In this document: one piece after another, positions 33,866 through 44,500 of the stretch
Position numbering within the stretch: position 1 is the first letter of the stretch
Layout: each line of letters begins with the position of its first letter
Source of the DNA: Bacteroidia bacterium
Lineage (GTDB): Bacteria; Bacteroidota; Bacteroidia; Palsa-965
DNA: 64,000 nucleotides
Reading direction: 5' to 3'
Assembly (NCBI GenBank): GCA_025454955.1
Contig: JALONL010000018.1
Span: forward strand, 34,283-98,282
The notes under the pieces: model-generated
The model's database searches: none
Told to the model about the DNA's origin: nothing
Seen by the model: only the letters and a program-made list of their open reading frames with translations
Program-made: the position numbers and the translations under genes

Positions 33866-34600
33866 TTATTTAGCGGTCTCATCTTCACGCAGTAACTTCA
33901 GCAATAATCTGTTCAATTCATCGCCCCGCGTCAGCGTCATCATGTGCGAACCACCTTTAATCAGGTAATCGTGCCGGACATTCCTTGCGGGCAATGTATG
34001 GTCTTTGCTGCCGTGAATGTGAATGATGGACGAATCGGCCGTGGTGCGTTCCCAGTTTACAATCATGTCAACGGTGCGTTTGAGGTAAACAGGATCTTTG
34101 CGCCGGAGCATGCTTCTGAATGTGCGGGCATGGTGGCGGCGGTCGGGTTCTACCACGGGCTGGAGTATTCTTGCACCACCTTTTACCAGCCGGGGCGGCA
34201 CCAGCCGGTTTATCTTCAGCTTATGCTGAAAACGGTAACGTGCGGGCAGTTCGTTACGGGTTTTGGCGCTGGAGATAATTATCACTTTTTGCGGGTTCAT
34301 CACACCGGCCAGCTCGGTGCAAATCATTCCGCCCAGCGATACACCTATAAATACGTATGGTTTTGTGGTGTCTAATGTTTGGCCAATTTCGCGGGCATAT
34401 TCCGGCAGGGTCATTCCCTTTTTGGGAACAGGGTAGGTCACAAACACCCGCTCAAAGGTTGAATCGAGTGTAATTTGCCCGAAAATACGTTCGTCTGAGC
34501 CTTGCCCCGGGAAAAAGTACACTCTTGTTTTAACAACCTGAGCTTTCAGGTAAATTGCTGATAAACAAATTATTGTGATGATGAAGGATAGGCGGCGCAT
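33866..34600 (-). CDS. Exported alpha/beta hydrolase
   Basis: A 244-residue protein with a signal peptide (MRRLSFIITIICLSAIYLKAQ). It has a nucleophile elbow IGVSLGGM with Ser88, a likely acid in HGSKDHTLP near 210, and the catalytic His in KGGSHMMTL near 224. FFPGQGSDERIFG near residue 29-41 is the oxyanion-side loop. The fold is the alpha/beta-hydrolase (AB hydrolase 1/6 type); the substrate is unknown. It stands alone between the GNAT gene and the ribosomal operon; the gap 33757-33865 shows no feature. Confidence 0.87.
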   Translation of the reverse strand: MRRLSFIITIICLSAIYLKAQVVKTRVYFFPGQGSDERIFGQITLDSTFERVFVTYPVPKKGMTLPEYAREIGQTLDTTKPYVFIGVSLGGMICTELAGVMNPQKVIIISSAKTRNELPARYRFQHKLKINRLVPPRLVKGGARILQPVVEPDRRHHARTFRSMLRRKDPVYLKRTVDMIVNWERTTADSSIIHIHGSKDHTLPARNVRHDYLIKGGSHMMTLTRGDELNRLLLKLLREDETAK

Positions 34601-34696
34601 AGGGTTATCCCGGTAAAATAATTGTTGAAATTAGCCTGTAAACGGGGTTTACACAAGAAAAAAACGCAAAAGGTGTGGTTTGGTGAAAAGGGGGAC

Positions 34697-34726
34697 TTGG
34701 AGGTTTAAGGGAAATACTTATCTTTG
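34697..34726 (+). promoter_or_regulatory. Promoter of the rpsF operon
   Basis: A TTG (34697-34699, in ACTTGG) lies 19 bp before TATCTTTG (34719-34726). This matches the Bacteroidota -33/-7 arrangement in spacing and gives a leader of roughly 35 nt before rpsF. Confidence 0.65.
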
Positions 34727-34766
34727 CCGTCCCTAAAAGTAGGGGTGAACTAAAAACAACAATCAC

Positions 34767-35120
34767 ATGTACAACTACGAGACCGTCTTCATTTTGACTC
34801 CCGTTTTGTCTGAAGATCAGGCAAAGGAGGCGGTGGGCAAGTTTCGCAAGCTGTTGAAAGATCAGAATGCGAACATTGTCCATGAAGAAAGCTGGGGCCT
34901 GAAAAAGCTGGCTTACCAGATTCAGAAAAAATCAACAGGTCACTACCACCTGATTCAGTTCTCTACCGAGAATAACCAGACCATCCACGACCTGGAACTT
35001 GCTTTCAAACGCGACGAGCGCATTCTGCGTTTCATGAGCGTAGCCCTCGACAAGCACGCCGTGGCTTACAGCGAGAAGCGCCGCAACAAGGCGAAAGCAA
35101 AGAAAGAAACCGCCGCCTAA
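34767..35120 (+). CDS. rpsF: 30S ribosomal protein S6
   Basis: Component of the small-subunit platform, bound together with S18. The 117-residue protein starts [18 protein letters not shown] and carries the S6 segments [26 protein letters not shown] (short hydrophobic/basic strand pair) and a lysine-rich tail. The order rpsF-rpsR-rplI is the classical ribosomal operon; no ssb or priB gene lies between them. The promoter is at 34697-34726. Confidence 0.97.
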   Translation: MYNYETVFILTPVLSEDQAKEAVGKFRKLLKDQNANIVHEESWGLKKLAYQIQKKSTGHYHLIQFSTENNQTIHDLELAFKRDERILRFMSVALDKHAVAYSEKRRNKAKAKKETAA

Positions 35121-35147
35121 TTATCAACCGCTAAAACTGGATTCAAA

Positions 35148-35417
35148 ATGGCCGAAGCAAATGCTGAAATCCGCTACCTGAACCCGCCCACGGTTGAGGT
35201 AAAAAAGAAAAAATACTGCCGCTTTAAGAAAGCCGGTATTAAGTACATCGATTACAAAGACGCCGACTTCCTTCTGAAGTTCGTGAACGAACAGGGTAAA
35301 ATTTTACCGCGCCGCCTCACCGGCACCTCGGTAAAATACCAGCGCAAAGTGTCGCAGGCTATTAAGCGTGCCCGCCACATCGCCCTGATGCCCTACGTAG
35401 CCGATCAGTTGAAATAA
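35148..35417 (+). CDS. rpsR: 30S ribosomal protein S18
   Basis: An 89-residue, strongly basic ribosomal protein that packs against S6. Seen: [19 protein letters not shown] and the diagnostic [21 protein letters not shown] segment before a C-terminal [10 protein letters not shown] single Cys near residue 23 belongs to a C+/C- type question; only one is present, so no zinc site. It lies 27 bases after rpsF and 20 before rplI. Confidence 0.97.
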   Translation: MAEANAEIRYLNPPTVEVKKKKYCRFKKAGIKYIDYKDADFLLKFVNEQGKILPRRLTGTSVKYQRKVSQAIKRARHIALMPYVADQLK

Positions 35418-35437
35418 TTGAAAAGGAGGAACAGATC

Positions 35438-35887
35438 ATGGAAGTCATCCTGAAACAAGACGTAAAAAACCTGGGCTACAAAGACGATGTAGTTGCAGTA
35501 AAACCCGGTTTCGGCCGCAACTTTCTGATTCCGCGCGGAATGGCCATCCTGGCCGATGCCAGCGCAAAGAAAGTACACGCCGAAAATGTGCGCCAGCGTG
35601 CCCACAAAGAAGCCAAAATACGTGAAGAAGCCGAGAAACTGGCCGGTAAACTCAAAGATATGCTCGTGAAAGTGGGCGCAAAAGCCGGCGAAAACGGCAA
35701 AATCTTTGGCTCTGTTACCGGCGTTCAACTGGCCGACGCACTGCGCAAACTGAACATCGAGATTGACCGCCGCAACATCACCATCGAAAACGAAGAAAAC
35801 GTAAAAACCCTCGGCACCTATCAGGCCAAGGCCCGCATCCACAAAGACGTGGCGGCTACGTTCAGCTTCGAAGTGGTGGGCGAGTAA
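35438..35887 (+). CDS. rplI: 50S ribosomal protein L9
   Basis: A 149-residue dumbbell-shaped protein that binds 23S rRNA near the L1 stalk. The N-domain (1-50) has MEVILKQDVKNLGYKDDVV and GFGRNFLIPRGMA, the long connecting helix is rich in Lys/Glu/Ala (about 45-80), and the C-domain starts GKIFGSVTGVQLADAL. It is preceded by a perfect AAGGAGG (35423-35429), 8 nt before ATG. It is the last gene before the hairpin at 35928. Confidence 0.97.
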   Translation: MEVILKQDVKNLGYKDDVVAVKPGFGRNFLIPRGMAILADASAKKVHAENVRQRAHKEAKIREEAEKLAGKLKDMLVKVGAKAGENGKIFGSVTGVQLADALRKLNIEIDRRNITIENEENVKTLGTYQAKARIHKDVAATFSFEVVGE

Positions 35888-35927
35888 TCGTTACTGAACA
35901 CTTTGTTCTGAGTTTGTTTGGATATTT

Positions 35928-35970
35928 CCGTCCCTGTGGCTGCACATGCAGAAACAGGGACGGTTTCTTT
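35928..35970 (+). terminator. Terminator of the ribosomal protein operon
   Basis: A 10-bp stem, CCGTCCCTGT (35928-35937) with ACAGGGACGG (35954-35963), 16-nt loop, then TTTCTTTTT. Confidence 0.8.
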
Positions 35971-36023
35971 TTAGTCGTTTGCGCACTGCACAATCTTTTC
36001 GCCGCACGAGCCGCGTTTTCATG

Positions 36024-36031
36024 TATTTTTG
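36024..36031 (+). promoter_or_regulatory. Candidate -7 element for the ABC permease gene
   Basis: TATTTTTG fits TAnnTTTG, 23 nt before ATG 36055; no clear -33 element. Confidence 0.35.
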
Positions 36032-36054
36032 ATTTACCGTAAAACTGCGCCGCT

Positions 36055-37296
36055 ATGCGAATGCCCGTAAGGGAAAATATCAACCTTGCCCTGTCCTCCA
36101 TAAAAGGGCAAAAGCTGCGCACCATTCTTACCATGCTCATTATCATGCTGGGCATTACCTCGCTGGTGGGCACGCTTACGGCGGTAGATGTGCTTAAAGC
36201 CTCGCTCACCAACAGTTTTACGAGCATGGGTGCCAACACATTTACCATTCGCAACCGCGAAACCACCGTGCGCATTGGCCGCAGCGGCAAGCAGCCACGC
36301 CGGTACCGGGCCATCACCTATCAGGAAGCCATCGACTTTTCGGAGCGTTTTACCTATCCTGCCACCGTTTCGGTTTCTACGCTGGCTTCCATGGCGGCCA
36401 CCATTAAGTATGCTTCCGAAAAAACCAATCCCAATATCCGCGTATTTGGCAGCGATGCCAACTACATTTATACTGCAGGCTACGAAATAGCCAAAGGCCG
36501 CAATTTTTCGACGCAGGAAGTAAGGCAGGGCGATCATGTAGCCATTCTGGGCAGCGATGTGGTGACCGCCATTTTTAAGCAAAAGGAAGATCCCATTGGT
36601 AAGGTAATTACCGTAGGCAGCAATAAATACCGCGTAATTGGTGTACTCGCCTCAAAAGGAAACAGCCAGGGAATGGGTGGCGATAAAATAGCATTGCTTC
36701 CGGTTGAAAATGTGCGGCAGTATTTTTCGTGGCCCAATATGTCGTTTACCATTAATGTGCTGGCACGGAATTCGACGCAACTGGATCCTACCATTGGCGA
36801 GGCTACCGGCACGTTCCGCATCATACGAAAAGTGCAGGTGAATGAGGATGATAATTTCGAAATCACCAAGAGCGACAGTGTGGCGGCCACGCTCATCGAC
36901 AATTTGAGTTATGTAACGCTGGGAGCCACACTCATTGGTATTATTACACTTTTCGGGGCGGCCATCGGGTTGATGAATATTATGCTGGTGTCGGTAACCG
37001 AGCGCACGCGCGAAATAGGAGTACGCAAATCGCTGGGCGCCACGCGGCAGGTTATACGCAACCAGTTTCTGGTAGAGGCGGTGGTAATCAGTTTGCTGGG
37101 CGGATTGCTGGGCATTCTGCTTTCGCTTATTCTGGGCTTTATTCTGGCTTTTATACTCGATGGCAGTTTTTCGGTGCCGTGGGCGTGGATTGTGGCCGGT
37201 ATTGTAATTTGTTTTGTGGTGGGCGTAATTGCCGGACTTTACCCGGCGCAGAAAGCATCACGGCTCGATCCGATTGAAGCTTTGCGCTACGAGTAG
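36055..37296 (+). CDS. MacB-type ABC transporter permease
   Basis: A 413-residue inner-membrane protein. An N-terminal helix (about 22-45) is followed by a large MacB periplasmic core domain (about 50-270) and three FtsX-domain helices (about 288-310, 340-370 and 376-400). [16 protein letters not shown] near 325 is the cytoplasmic coupling segment typical of MacB/LolC-like proteins that engage the ATPase. It ends in the family pattern [20 protein letters not shown]. No ATP-binding subunit or membrane-fusion gene is adjacent, so partners must be encoded elsewhere. Such systems export peptides, lipoproteins or macrolides, or transmit stress signals; cargo unknown. Confidence 0.9.
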   Translation: MRMPVRENINLALSSIKGQKLRTILTMLIIMLGITSLVGTLTAVDVLKASLTNSFTSMGANTFTIRNRETTVRIGRSGKQPRRYRAITYQEAIDFSERFTYPATVSVSTLASMAATIKYASEKTNPNIRVFGSDANYIYTAGYEIAKGRNFSTQEVRQGDHVAILGSDVVTAIFKQKEDPIGKVITVGSNKYRVIGVLASKGNSQGMGGDKIALLPVENVRQYFSWPNMSFTINVLARNSTQLDPTIGEATGTFRIIRKVQVNEDDNFEITKSDSVAATLIDNLSYVTLGATLIGIITLFGAAIGLMNIMLVSVTERTREIGVRKSLGATRQVIRNQFLVEAVVISLLGGLLGILLSLILGFILAFILDGSFSVPWAWIVAGIVICFVVGVIAGLYPAQKASRLDPIEALRYE

Positions 37297-37379
37297 TTGT
37301 AGCGCGAAAATCCTGTTAAAAATCAGTGAAAGCGAAGCACCGAACTTTATTTTCTGTTCGCTGCTCGAAAACGAATTTG

Positions 37380-37387
37380 TACCTTTG
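37380..37387 (+). promoter_or_regulatory. Candidate -7 element of the aconitase gene
   Basis: TACCTTTG, 43 nt before ATG 37431; a TTCG ends 19 bp upstream of it where TTTG would be expected. Confidence 0.45.
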
Positions 37388-37430
37388 GAATCCATTCCAA
37401 AAACAGAATTAACTACTCAAGAAACAAGCT

Positions 37431-39698
37431 ATGTTGTTCGATCTCGACATGATCAAGGCCGTGTATAATGCACTGCCGGGTAAAGTGGAAGCCGCCCGCA
37501 AACTTGCCGGCCGCCCGCTTACGCTTACAGAGAAAATTCTCTACGCACATCTCACCGAAGCACTTCCCGCGCAGCCCTACACACGAGGCAAGGATTATGT
37601 GGATTTCAACCCCGACCGTGTGGCCATGCAGGATGCCACCGCACAAATGGCCCTGCTGCAGTTTATGCAGGCCGGTCGTAAAACAGTAGCTGTTCCCTCT
37701 ACCGTTCACTGCGATCACCTTATTACCGCCAAAGACAGCTCGGCAAAAGATCTTGAGCGCGCCATTCAGGTAAACAAGGAAGTGTATGATTTCCTTTCGT
37801 CGGTTTCCAACAAATACGGAATCGGTTTCTGGAAGCCGGGCGGAGGTATCATTCACCAGGTAGTGCTCGAAAACTATGCGTTTCCGGGTGGTATGATGAT
37901 TGGTACCGACTCGCACACCGTAAATGCAGGCGGTTTGGGAATGATTGCCATTGGTGTGGGCGGAGCCGATGCCTGCGACGTAATGGCCGGACTTCCGTGG
38001 GAGCTTAAAATGCCCAAACTCATAGGCGTAAAACTTACCGGCAAACTCAACGGCTGGACATCGCCCAAAGACGTAATTCTGAAAGTGGCCGGTATCCTCA
38101 CCGTAAAAGGCGGTACCGATAAAATCATCGAATACTTTGGCGAAGGCGCAGTGGCCATGTCGTGTACCGGCAAAGGCACCATTTGCAACATGGGTGCCGA
38201 AGTAGGTGCCACCACTTCAACTTTCGGCTACGACGAGTCGATGGAGCGTTACCTGCGTGCCACCGGCCGCGAGGCAGTGGCCGATGCCGCCAACGCCGTG
38301 CGCGAACACCTTACCGGCGATGCAGAAGTATATGCCAATCCCGAAAACTATTTCGATCAGGTAATTGAAATCAACCTGAGTGAATTGGAGCCGCATGTAA
38401 ACGGCCCGTTCACACCCGATCTGGCCACACCTATTTCGCAGATGCGCGCCGTGGCCGAGAAAAACGGCTGGCCGCTCAACCTTCAGGTTGGTCTCATTGG
38501 TTCGTGCACCAATTCATCTTACGAAGACATTTCACGCGCGGCATCGCTGGCCAAGCAGGCTTCCGACAAAAAACTCAAAGCCAAAGCCGAGTTTACCATT
38601 ACACCCGGCTCTGAGCAGGTGCGCTACACGATTGAGCGCGATGGCTTCATTAGCATCTTCAACAACATCGGTGCAAACGTGTTTGCCAATGCCTGCGGGC
38701 CCTGCATCGGTATGTGGGATCGTCATGGAGCCGATAAGAAAGAGAAGAACTCTATCGTTCACTCTTTCAACCGCAACTTCAGCTCACGTCAGGACGGCAA
38801 CCCGAACACCCACGCGTTTGTGGCCTCGCCCGAAATTGTAACCGCGCTGGCCATTGCCGGTGACCTCGGTTTCAATCCGCTCACCGATACGCTCATTAAC
38901 GAAGAAGGCGTGGCCGTAAAACTCGATCCGCCCACCGGCGATGAGCTTCCACCCAATGGCTTCGATGTGGCCGATGCCGGTTATCAGGCACCTGCCGCCG
39001 ACGGAAGCAGCGTGAACGTAATCGTATCGCCCGAATCGCAGCGCCTGCAACTGCTTGCTCCGTTTGCAGCCTGGGAAGGCACAGACCTCAGCGGACTGCG
39101 TCTGCTCATCAAAGCCAAAGGCAAATGTACCACCGACCATATTTCCATGGCCGGCCCCTGGCTCAAGTATCGCGGCCACCTCGATAATATTTCAAACAAC
39201 CTGCTCATTGGTGCCACCAACTTCTTTAACGAGAAAACCAACAGCGTAAAGAACGGCCTCGATGGCAGCTACGATGAAGTGCCCAAGGTGCAGCGTGCCT
39301 ACAAAGCACAGGGCATTGGCTCTATTGTGGTGGGCGATGAAAACTACGGCGAAGGCTCCTCGCGCGAACATGCGGCTATGGAACCCCGTCACCTCGGTGT
39401 GCGTGCCGTGCTGGTAAAATCGTTTGCCCGCATCCACGAAACCAACCTCAAAAAGCAAGGCATGCTGGCCCTCACCTTCGCCAATACTGCCGACTACGAC
39501 AAAATCCGCGAAGACGACCTGATCGACATCAAAGGGCTTACCACCTTTGCTCCCGGCCAGCAACTCACCATCGTACTCAACCACGCCGATGGCAGCCGCG
39601 ATGAGTTTGCCGTAAACCATACCTACAATGCACAGCAGATAGAGTGGTTTAAGGCCGGCGGCGCGCTCAATATTATCCGCGCCGGAGTAAAAGCCTGA
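37431..39698 (+). CDS. acn: Aconitate hydratase
   Basis: Interconverts citrate and isocitrate in the tricarboxylic acid cycle. The 755-residue protein has the layout of the mitochondrial-type aconitases. The [4Fe-4S] cluster ligands are Cys in [10 protein letters not shown] near residue 358 and the pair in [10 protein letters not shown] near 421-424. The active-site segment [20 protein letters not shown] near 640 carries the Ser/Arg residues of the swivel domain. A second cytosolic or AcnB type is excluded by the domain order (swivel domain C-terminal). It is transcribed alone from its own promoter and ended by the hairpin at 39723. Confidence 0.96.
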   Translation: MLFDLDMIKAVYNALPGKVEAARKLAGRPLTLTEKILYAHLTEALPAQPYTRGKDYVDFNPDRVAMQDATAQMALLQFMQAGRKTVAVPSTVHCDHLITAKDSSAKDLERAIQVNKEVYDFLSSVSNKYGIGFWKPGGGIIHQVVLENYAFPGGMMIGTDSHTVNAGGLGMIAIGVGGADACDVMAGLPWELKMPKLIGVKLTGKLNGWTSPKDVILKVAGILTVKGGTDKIIEYFGEGAVAMSCTGKGTICNMGAEVGATTSTFGYDESMERYLRATGREAVADAANAVREHLTGDAEVYANPENYFDQVIEINLSELEPHVNGPFTPDLATPISQMRAVAEKNGWPLNLQVGLIGSCTNSSYEDISRAASLAKQASDKKLKAKAEFTITPGSEQVRYTIERDGFISIFNNIGANVFANACGPCIGMWDRHGADKKEKNSIVHSFNRNFSSRQDGNPNTHAFVASPEIVTALAIAGDLGFNPLTDTLINEEGVAVKLDPPTGDELPPNGFDVADAGYQAPAADGSSVNVIVSPESQRLQLLAPFAAWEGTDLSGLRLLIKAKGKCTTDHISMAGPWLKYRGHLDNISNNLLIGATNFFNEKTNSVKNGLDGSYDEVPKVQRAYKAQGIGSIVVGDENYGEGSSREHAAMEPRHLGVRAVLVKSFARIHETNLKKQGMLALTFANTADYDKIREDDLIDIKGLTTFAPGQQLTIVLNHADGSRDEFAVNHTYNAQQIEWFKAGGALNIIRAGVKA

Positions 39699-39722
39699 TT
39701 TTAGCGCTCAATTCACCCACAG

Positions 39723-39766
39723 AACGGATCAGCCGAAGCACCTGCAGAAAGCTGATCCGTTTTTAT
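39723..39766 (+). terminator. Terminator after aconitase
   Basis: ACGGATCAGC (39724-39733) pairs with GCTGATCCGT (39751-39760), loop 17 nt, followed by TTTTATTTTG. Confidence 0.75.
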
Positions 39767-39777
39767 TTTGAACAGAC

Positions 39778-39999
39778 ATGAAAAAAGAAGTATTTGAAAT
39801 TGAAGGAGAATATATTGAACTCATCCAACTGCTTAAAGTGCTCAACATTGCCGAAACCGGCGGGCAGGCAAAATGGTTGGTGGAAGAAGGGAATGTAAAA
39901 CTGAACGGGGAGGTGGAATATCGCAAACGGGCGAAACTGAGGAATGGGGATGTGGTAATTTGTAGTGGTGTGGAGGTGAGTATTGTGGGGGGAGGGTAA
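39778..39999 (+). CDS. Small S4-domain RNA-binding protein (YbcJ-like)
   Basis: A 73-residue protein consisting of little more than one S4 RNA-binding domain: EYIELIQLLKVLNIAETGGQ at the first helix, KWLVEEGNVKLNGEVEYRKR across the beta-hairpin, and a basic turn RAKLRNGDVVI. Family members resemble E. coli YbcJ and bind structured RNA or ribosomal subunits; the target here is unknown. It starts 12 bases after the aconitase terminator and is followed by the toxin-antitoxin genes, with no terminator seen between. Confidence 0.85.
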   Translation: MKKEVFEIEGEYIELIQLLKVLNIAETGGQAKWLVEEGNVKLNGEVEYRKRAKLRNGDVVICSGVEVSIVGGG

Positions 40000-40030
40000 T
40001 TTTTTTTTGGGGGGAAAATGGGTGGGGGAC

Positions 40031-40062
40031 TTGATTTTTGGTGTGGGGAAGTTGTAGCTTTG
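40031..40062 (+). promoter_or_regulatory. Candidate promoter of the large-antitoxin/PIN operon
   Basis: TTG at 40031-40033 and TAGCTTTG at 40055-40062, spaced 21 bp. The -7 element ends 3 nt before an in-frame GTG (40066), the same geometry as at 21078 and 24437. Confidence 0.4.
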
Positions 40063-40065
40063 GGG

Positions 40066-41040
40066 GTGTTTGAGAGGAAGGTACAACATAAGGTAAGGTT
40101 TGCCGAGTTTGATTTTCCGCATGGGGAGATCAGTTTCAGTATGCTTTCTAAACTTGCAGAGAAACTTACGCGACTTGGTGAATGTGTGTTGCTTTCGGCT
40201 GTGGAGGGAAACAGTGCTTTGCACAGGGGCCGCCCGCCGAGATGGCTGAGTGAAAGTGTTGATTTTTCGCTTACAGGTATTGAGAAAGGTTCCACCGTAT
40301 TAGCGGTTGAGGCTCCTGTATTATCGGATACGCTTGATATTGACAGGTTGCTGCTGATTCCTGAAAAATTGCGCGATGGATCGGCAATTGATGCCGGGAT
40401 GGAGGCAATGCGGAGTGTTTCGGAGGGAAAGGGGCTTGCAGGGCAAAGTAAGGCAGCGAATGAATGGGAAGGGGTGGATAAAAATCTGCTCAATGAATTG
40501 TATTCATTTCAACAGTTGCTGGGAAAGGGTGAGGGGCGGATTGAATTCAGTTCTTTGGGTAATTTTGGGTTTGGGGAGGCGGTGGTATTAAGCCAGCGTA
40601 CCTTTGAAAGGATTAAGGAGTTGAAGGATGCCATTCCTTCGCATAAGCAGGTATTACTCAAAGGTACCTTTGATGCGCTGAGAAGCAGCAGCGGGTTGCT
40701 GGAGTTTATTATTGACGGGCGGCGTGTGAGAGCACGATTAAGCGGGAGGCAGAAAGTGGAAGCAGTGCGTGATCTGCTGAATGAAGAAGTTACTATTAAC
40801 GGAATAGCACATTACGGGATGAACGGACTATTGACAGGGATTGAAGTGGAGCGGATGCATAAAACCACAGCTTTTGACAGTAACTATTTTGCAATATTGT
40901 CGGATTCCATTTCTGAAAAAACAGATTTGGATTTGCTTAGAAAAAAGCAAGGCGTGCAAAGAACCAAAGCTGATGATTTAATTGGTAAATGGCCCGGCGA
41001 CGAGTCTATTGATGATTTATTGCGGCAGTTGGACTCATGA
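40066..41040 (+). CDS. Large putative antitoxin partner of a PIN toxin
   Basis: A protein of about 324 residues, not recognised by family. The N-terminal part carries ISFSMLSKLAEKLTRLGE, then RGRPPRWLSESVDFSLTGIEKGSTVLAVEAP, then a mixed alpha/beta middle and a barrel-like segment (VLLKGTFDALRSSSGLLEF...GRRVRARL). The last 20 residues read LIGKWPGDESIDDLLRQLDS, very like the C-terminal toxin-neutralising tails of VapB-type antitoxins (G-x-W/L-x-G-D-E-S-x-x-x-L-L). Its stop overlaps the PIN toxin start (ATGA). So I infer a very large antitoxin or regulator; canonical VapB proteins are about 70-90 residues. ATG 40018 lies upstream of the -7 element; ATG 40141 is the next alternative. Confidence 0.65.
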   Translation: MFERKVQHKVRFAEFDFPHGEISFSMLSKLAEKLTRLGECVLLSAVEGNSALHRGRPPRWLSESVDFSLTGIEKGSTVLAVEAPVLSDTLDIDRLLLIPEKLRDGSAIDAGMEAMRSVSEGKGLAGQSKAANEWEGVDKNLLNELYSFQQLLGKGEGRIEFSSLGNFGFGEAVVLSQRTFERIKELKDAIPSHKQVLLKGTFDALRSSSGLLEFIIDGRRVRARLSGRQKVEAVRDLLNEEVTINGIAHYGMNGLLTGIEVERMHKTTAFDSNYFAILSDSISEKTDLDLLRKKQGVQRTKADDLIGKWPGDESIDDLLRQLDS

Positions 41041-41483
41041 GTATAGTGCTTGATACCAATGTGCTTGTGTATCTCCTTCGCAATAAGGAGCCGCAGGTTA
41101 CTTTTATAAAAAGCCTTCTTCAGAATGAGGAAGAATTGCTGATTTCTATTGTAACTAAGGCTGAGTTATTATCCATTGCCATACAAAATAACTGGGCTGA
41201 GAAAAAACTTTCGGATCTTGAAAAGTTGCTTGATAAGCTATTGGTTGTGCCCGTTTCGGCAATGGATATTGTGAAACGTTATGCTGAAATTGATGCGTTC
41301 AGCCAGGGTAAACTGGCCGGACATCCCATGCCTTCAAAATATACCTCGCGCAATATGGGTAAGAATGATTTGTGGATTGCCGCAACGGCCAGCATTACCG
41401 GCTCGCAACTCATTACTTCCGATGCCGATTTTGATCATCTTTCCGATGGCGGGTTTATTACCCGGCTGATGCGGTTCAAGTAG
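41037..41483 (+). CDS. PIN-domain ribonuclease, putative VapC-like toxin
   Basis: A 148-residue PIN-domain protein with the full set of acidic metal ligands: Asp6 (LDTNVLVYLL), Glu43 (TKAELLSI), Asp111 (KNDLWIAA) and Asp129/131/133 (SDADFDHL). Length and order match type II VapC toxins, which cut tRNA or rRNA and are blocked by a cognate antitoxin whose C-terminal tail enters the active site. The overlapping upstream gene ends with exactly such a tail. Cytoplasmic. Target RNA unknown. It is followed by the hairpin at 41508. Confidence 0.9.
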   Translation: MSIVLDTNVLVYLLRNKEPQVTFIKSLLQNEEELLISIVTKAELLSIAIQNNWAEKKLSDLEKLLDKLLVVPVSAMDIVKRYAEIDAFSQGKLAGHPMPSKYTSRNMGKNDLWIAATASITGSQLITSDADFDHLSDGGFITRLMRFK

Positions 41484-41507
41484 GCAACTCATCATTCCCC
41501 AAAAAAT

Positions 41508-41542
41508 ACAAGAGGCGATGCATTTTTTGCATCGCCTCTTGT
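41508..41542. terminator. Strong hairpin between convergent genes
   Basis: A 15-bp perfect stem, 41508-41522 with 41528-41542, with a T-rich loop. The A run at 41501-41506 gives a U-tract for the minus strand, so it mainly serves the 2053-residue gene; it also stops the PIN gene's transcript. Confidence 0.8.
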
Positions 41543-41559
41543 GTGTAATGGAGGTTGGT

Positions 41560-44500
41560 TTACTGCACAATCACACGCAGCACTTTTACGGCGTTGCCAT
41601 CTATGATGCGCACATTATAGATGCCGCTTTCGTACATGCTGATGTCGGTGTTGCGGTTGTCGGAAGTCATGGTGAAGGCATCCACCTGCTGGCCGATGCT
41701 GTTGAAGATTTCCACGGTCACCGCATCGCCGGGTGTGTAGCCGAGCGAGATGGTGAACAGGCCATTGTTCGGGTTGGGATATACCGAGGCATTTTGAATG
41801 GTGCCGTTTTCGGTAATGCCCACGCAGGGATCTACCAGAATATTGGTGGAAGCTGAGTTCTGGCACAGTGTGGCGGTATCGGTGTAGGTGTAGGTGAGTG
41901 TAACGGTTCCGCTGAGTGTGGACGGATCGAAGGTATTGCCTGTTACACCGGGGCCGCTGAATGTACCGCCGGCAGGTGTGCCGGTGAGGGTGAGCGAGGC
42001 ATCATCCTGGCAAATTGTGGCCTGTACACTGCCGATGCTTACAATGGGCTGGGCAGGATCGGTAAGGATGATGGTAGTGGAATCCGCGCAACCGTTGGTG
42101 TCGGTTACCACGCAGGTGTATGAGCCCGACGCGATGAAGGCGAGGTCTTCGGTATTGGCCGAATTGCTCCACTGGAAGGTGTAGCCGGGTGTGCCATCGG
42201 TTACCGTAAGATCAATGCTGCCGTCGATTCCGTTGCAGATTGAAGGGTTGGTGCTTGCCACAGAAATTGTAAGCGGATTGGGCTGTGTAATGATTACCGA
42301 AATGGTATCGGTGCAACCGAGCGAGTCTGTAACCTGTACACCGAATGATCCTGCGCCCAGGCCGGTTTCGGAAGCAGTGGTGCTTCCTGTAGCCCAGAGG
42401 TATGCGTAGGGAGCTGTTCCACCTGTAGCCACTACGGTTGCCGTAGCATTGGTATCGCCGAAGCAGGAGGGCGATGTCTGGCTGCTGAGGTTGAGGAAGA
42501 GCGTATCGGGCTGGGTGATGGTTACACTGTCTATGGCTGTGCATCCGAGCGAGTCGGTGGCTGTTACGCTATATACACCGGCAGCAAGACCGGTTTCGGT
42601 AGCCGAAGTGCCGCCGCTCGACCATGCATAGGTGCTTGAGCCACTGCCGCCGCCGGCAAGAGCCGTAGCTGAGCCGTTGGAAAGACCGTTGCAGGTTACG
42701 TTTGTGGAAGCACTTACACTAACGGTAAGCTGGGGCGGTGAAGTAATGGTAAAGCCCTGAATCGACAAGCAGCCGTTGGCATCGGTAGCCGTTACGGTGT
42801 AGAATCCTGCACCGAGGCCGGTTTCGGTAGCAGCGGTGCCGCCGCTCGACCAGAGGAAAGTGATCGGGGCAACGCCGCCGGTTACTAACACAGTAGCCGT
42901 TCCGGTTGAATCGCCGAAGCAGCTTTCGTTGGTAATTGCACCGGCAGAGGTGGCAATTTGCGTTCCGTTTCCGTCAATCGCAAATGTGTAGCCTGCTTCG
43001 TTGCAATCGTTCGAGGCAATGTTTACTACCGCAGTATGCAGGCCGTTAAACGACGGGTTAAACGTAATGCTGAATGTAGTGCTTCCGGCCGCAGCCACTG
43101 ATGCGGCAGGCGAAGTGGTAAGTGTAAAGTCAGAAGCATTGGTACCGGTAATGGTTACACCGGCAATGCTGAGTACACTGTTGCCTGTATTCTGAATGGT
43201 GAAGTTGCGTGTAATTACACCCGCACAAACCGACTGTGTGCCAAAGCTGGTAGAGTCGGCGGCTGAAGTGGTGGTGCTGCCGCTTACAATGTTTACACTG
43301 TTGCCCTGCACGTTAATTTCGCGCGGTGTGCCCAATTCATCGGCTCCAATGTCGGGCGAGCAGAGGTCGCGGGTGTTGCAGTCAAAATCATTTGTTACCG
43401 AGGCAATCACCACGCCCTGATCTTCGAGCAGCGGGTTGCTGCCGGCAATAAGGTGAAGGTCGGTGGTAGAAACAAATGTGGGCAATACACTGGCGCTGTT
43501 CAGGTCGCGGCCGGTTTCGGTTTGCCAGTTGCTGAGTGCGGTGTGAGTGGTACCTGCAGAAAGGCTGTTTGTACGGCCAATTACGGCACCTGTACCATTC
43601 ACGAAAATATCGTTGTTGCTGCTTACCAGGTTGGCGTAGTTGCCGGTGGTGGAAGTGTATGCCAGACCAATACCGGTGTTGCCGTTGAAACCGTTGCTTC
43701 CGGCACATACGAGAATATTGTTGCGGATGTCAACCGGAGGTACGATGCCGTTGATACCAATTGCCATGTTGGGCTGCGATGCACCGGTTAAGGTTGCGCC
43801 GCTTACCACTACCGAGTTGTTAAACACATTAAACTGTCCGGCACCGCCGCCATAATAAATACCACAGGCAAAGTCGCCGGCAGTTCCGTTGGCAAATACG
43901 CGGTTAACGATGTTGTTGGTTACCGTGGTGGTTCCGGTGGAAGTAGCAGCTACAAGAATACCAATGGCAGAGAAGGTATTGGATTGAACTACCCCATTGA
44001 TGCTGTTGCCGGAAATAGTGGCGTTGATGGTTTCGGCACCTACGGTAACCGAGTTCGATGCCGCATTGTTGCCAACTGCAATGGCTATCTGGTCGGTGGA
44101 AGTACTGTTGTTGAAGTTGCCAATGTTGTTGCCCTGAATGGAAGGGCCATCTTCAAACAACGACATAATGCCCACACGGCCAATAATGAATGTGCCGGTT
44201 GAATCAAGTTCGTTGAGGTGGTAAATATTGCTGCTGCTGCGGGTTGTGGCCGATGAGCCGGCATTAAAAATACCCACCTGTGCACGCGTCACTTCGTTAT
44301 TGATAATCTGGTTGTTGTTGTTGCCGTTTGCACCTGCACCGCTTCCAATTGTGGGGCCGCTGATGTTGATAGCCACACCTGTGGTAAGACTGCCGTTGCC
44401 CTGGATAATGCTGTTCATTAAACGGTTATTGGTAGCCGCATTTCCTGAAGCATTGGTGGTTAAGGCCACTACGGCGCTGGCTGTCGAGGTATTGGTATTT

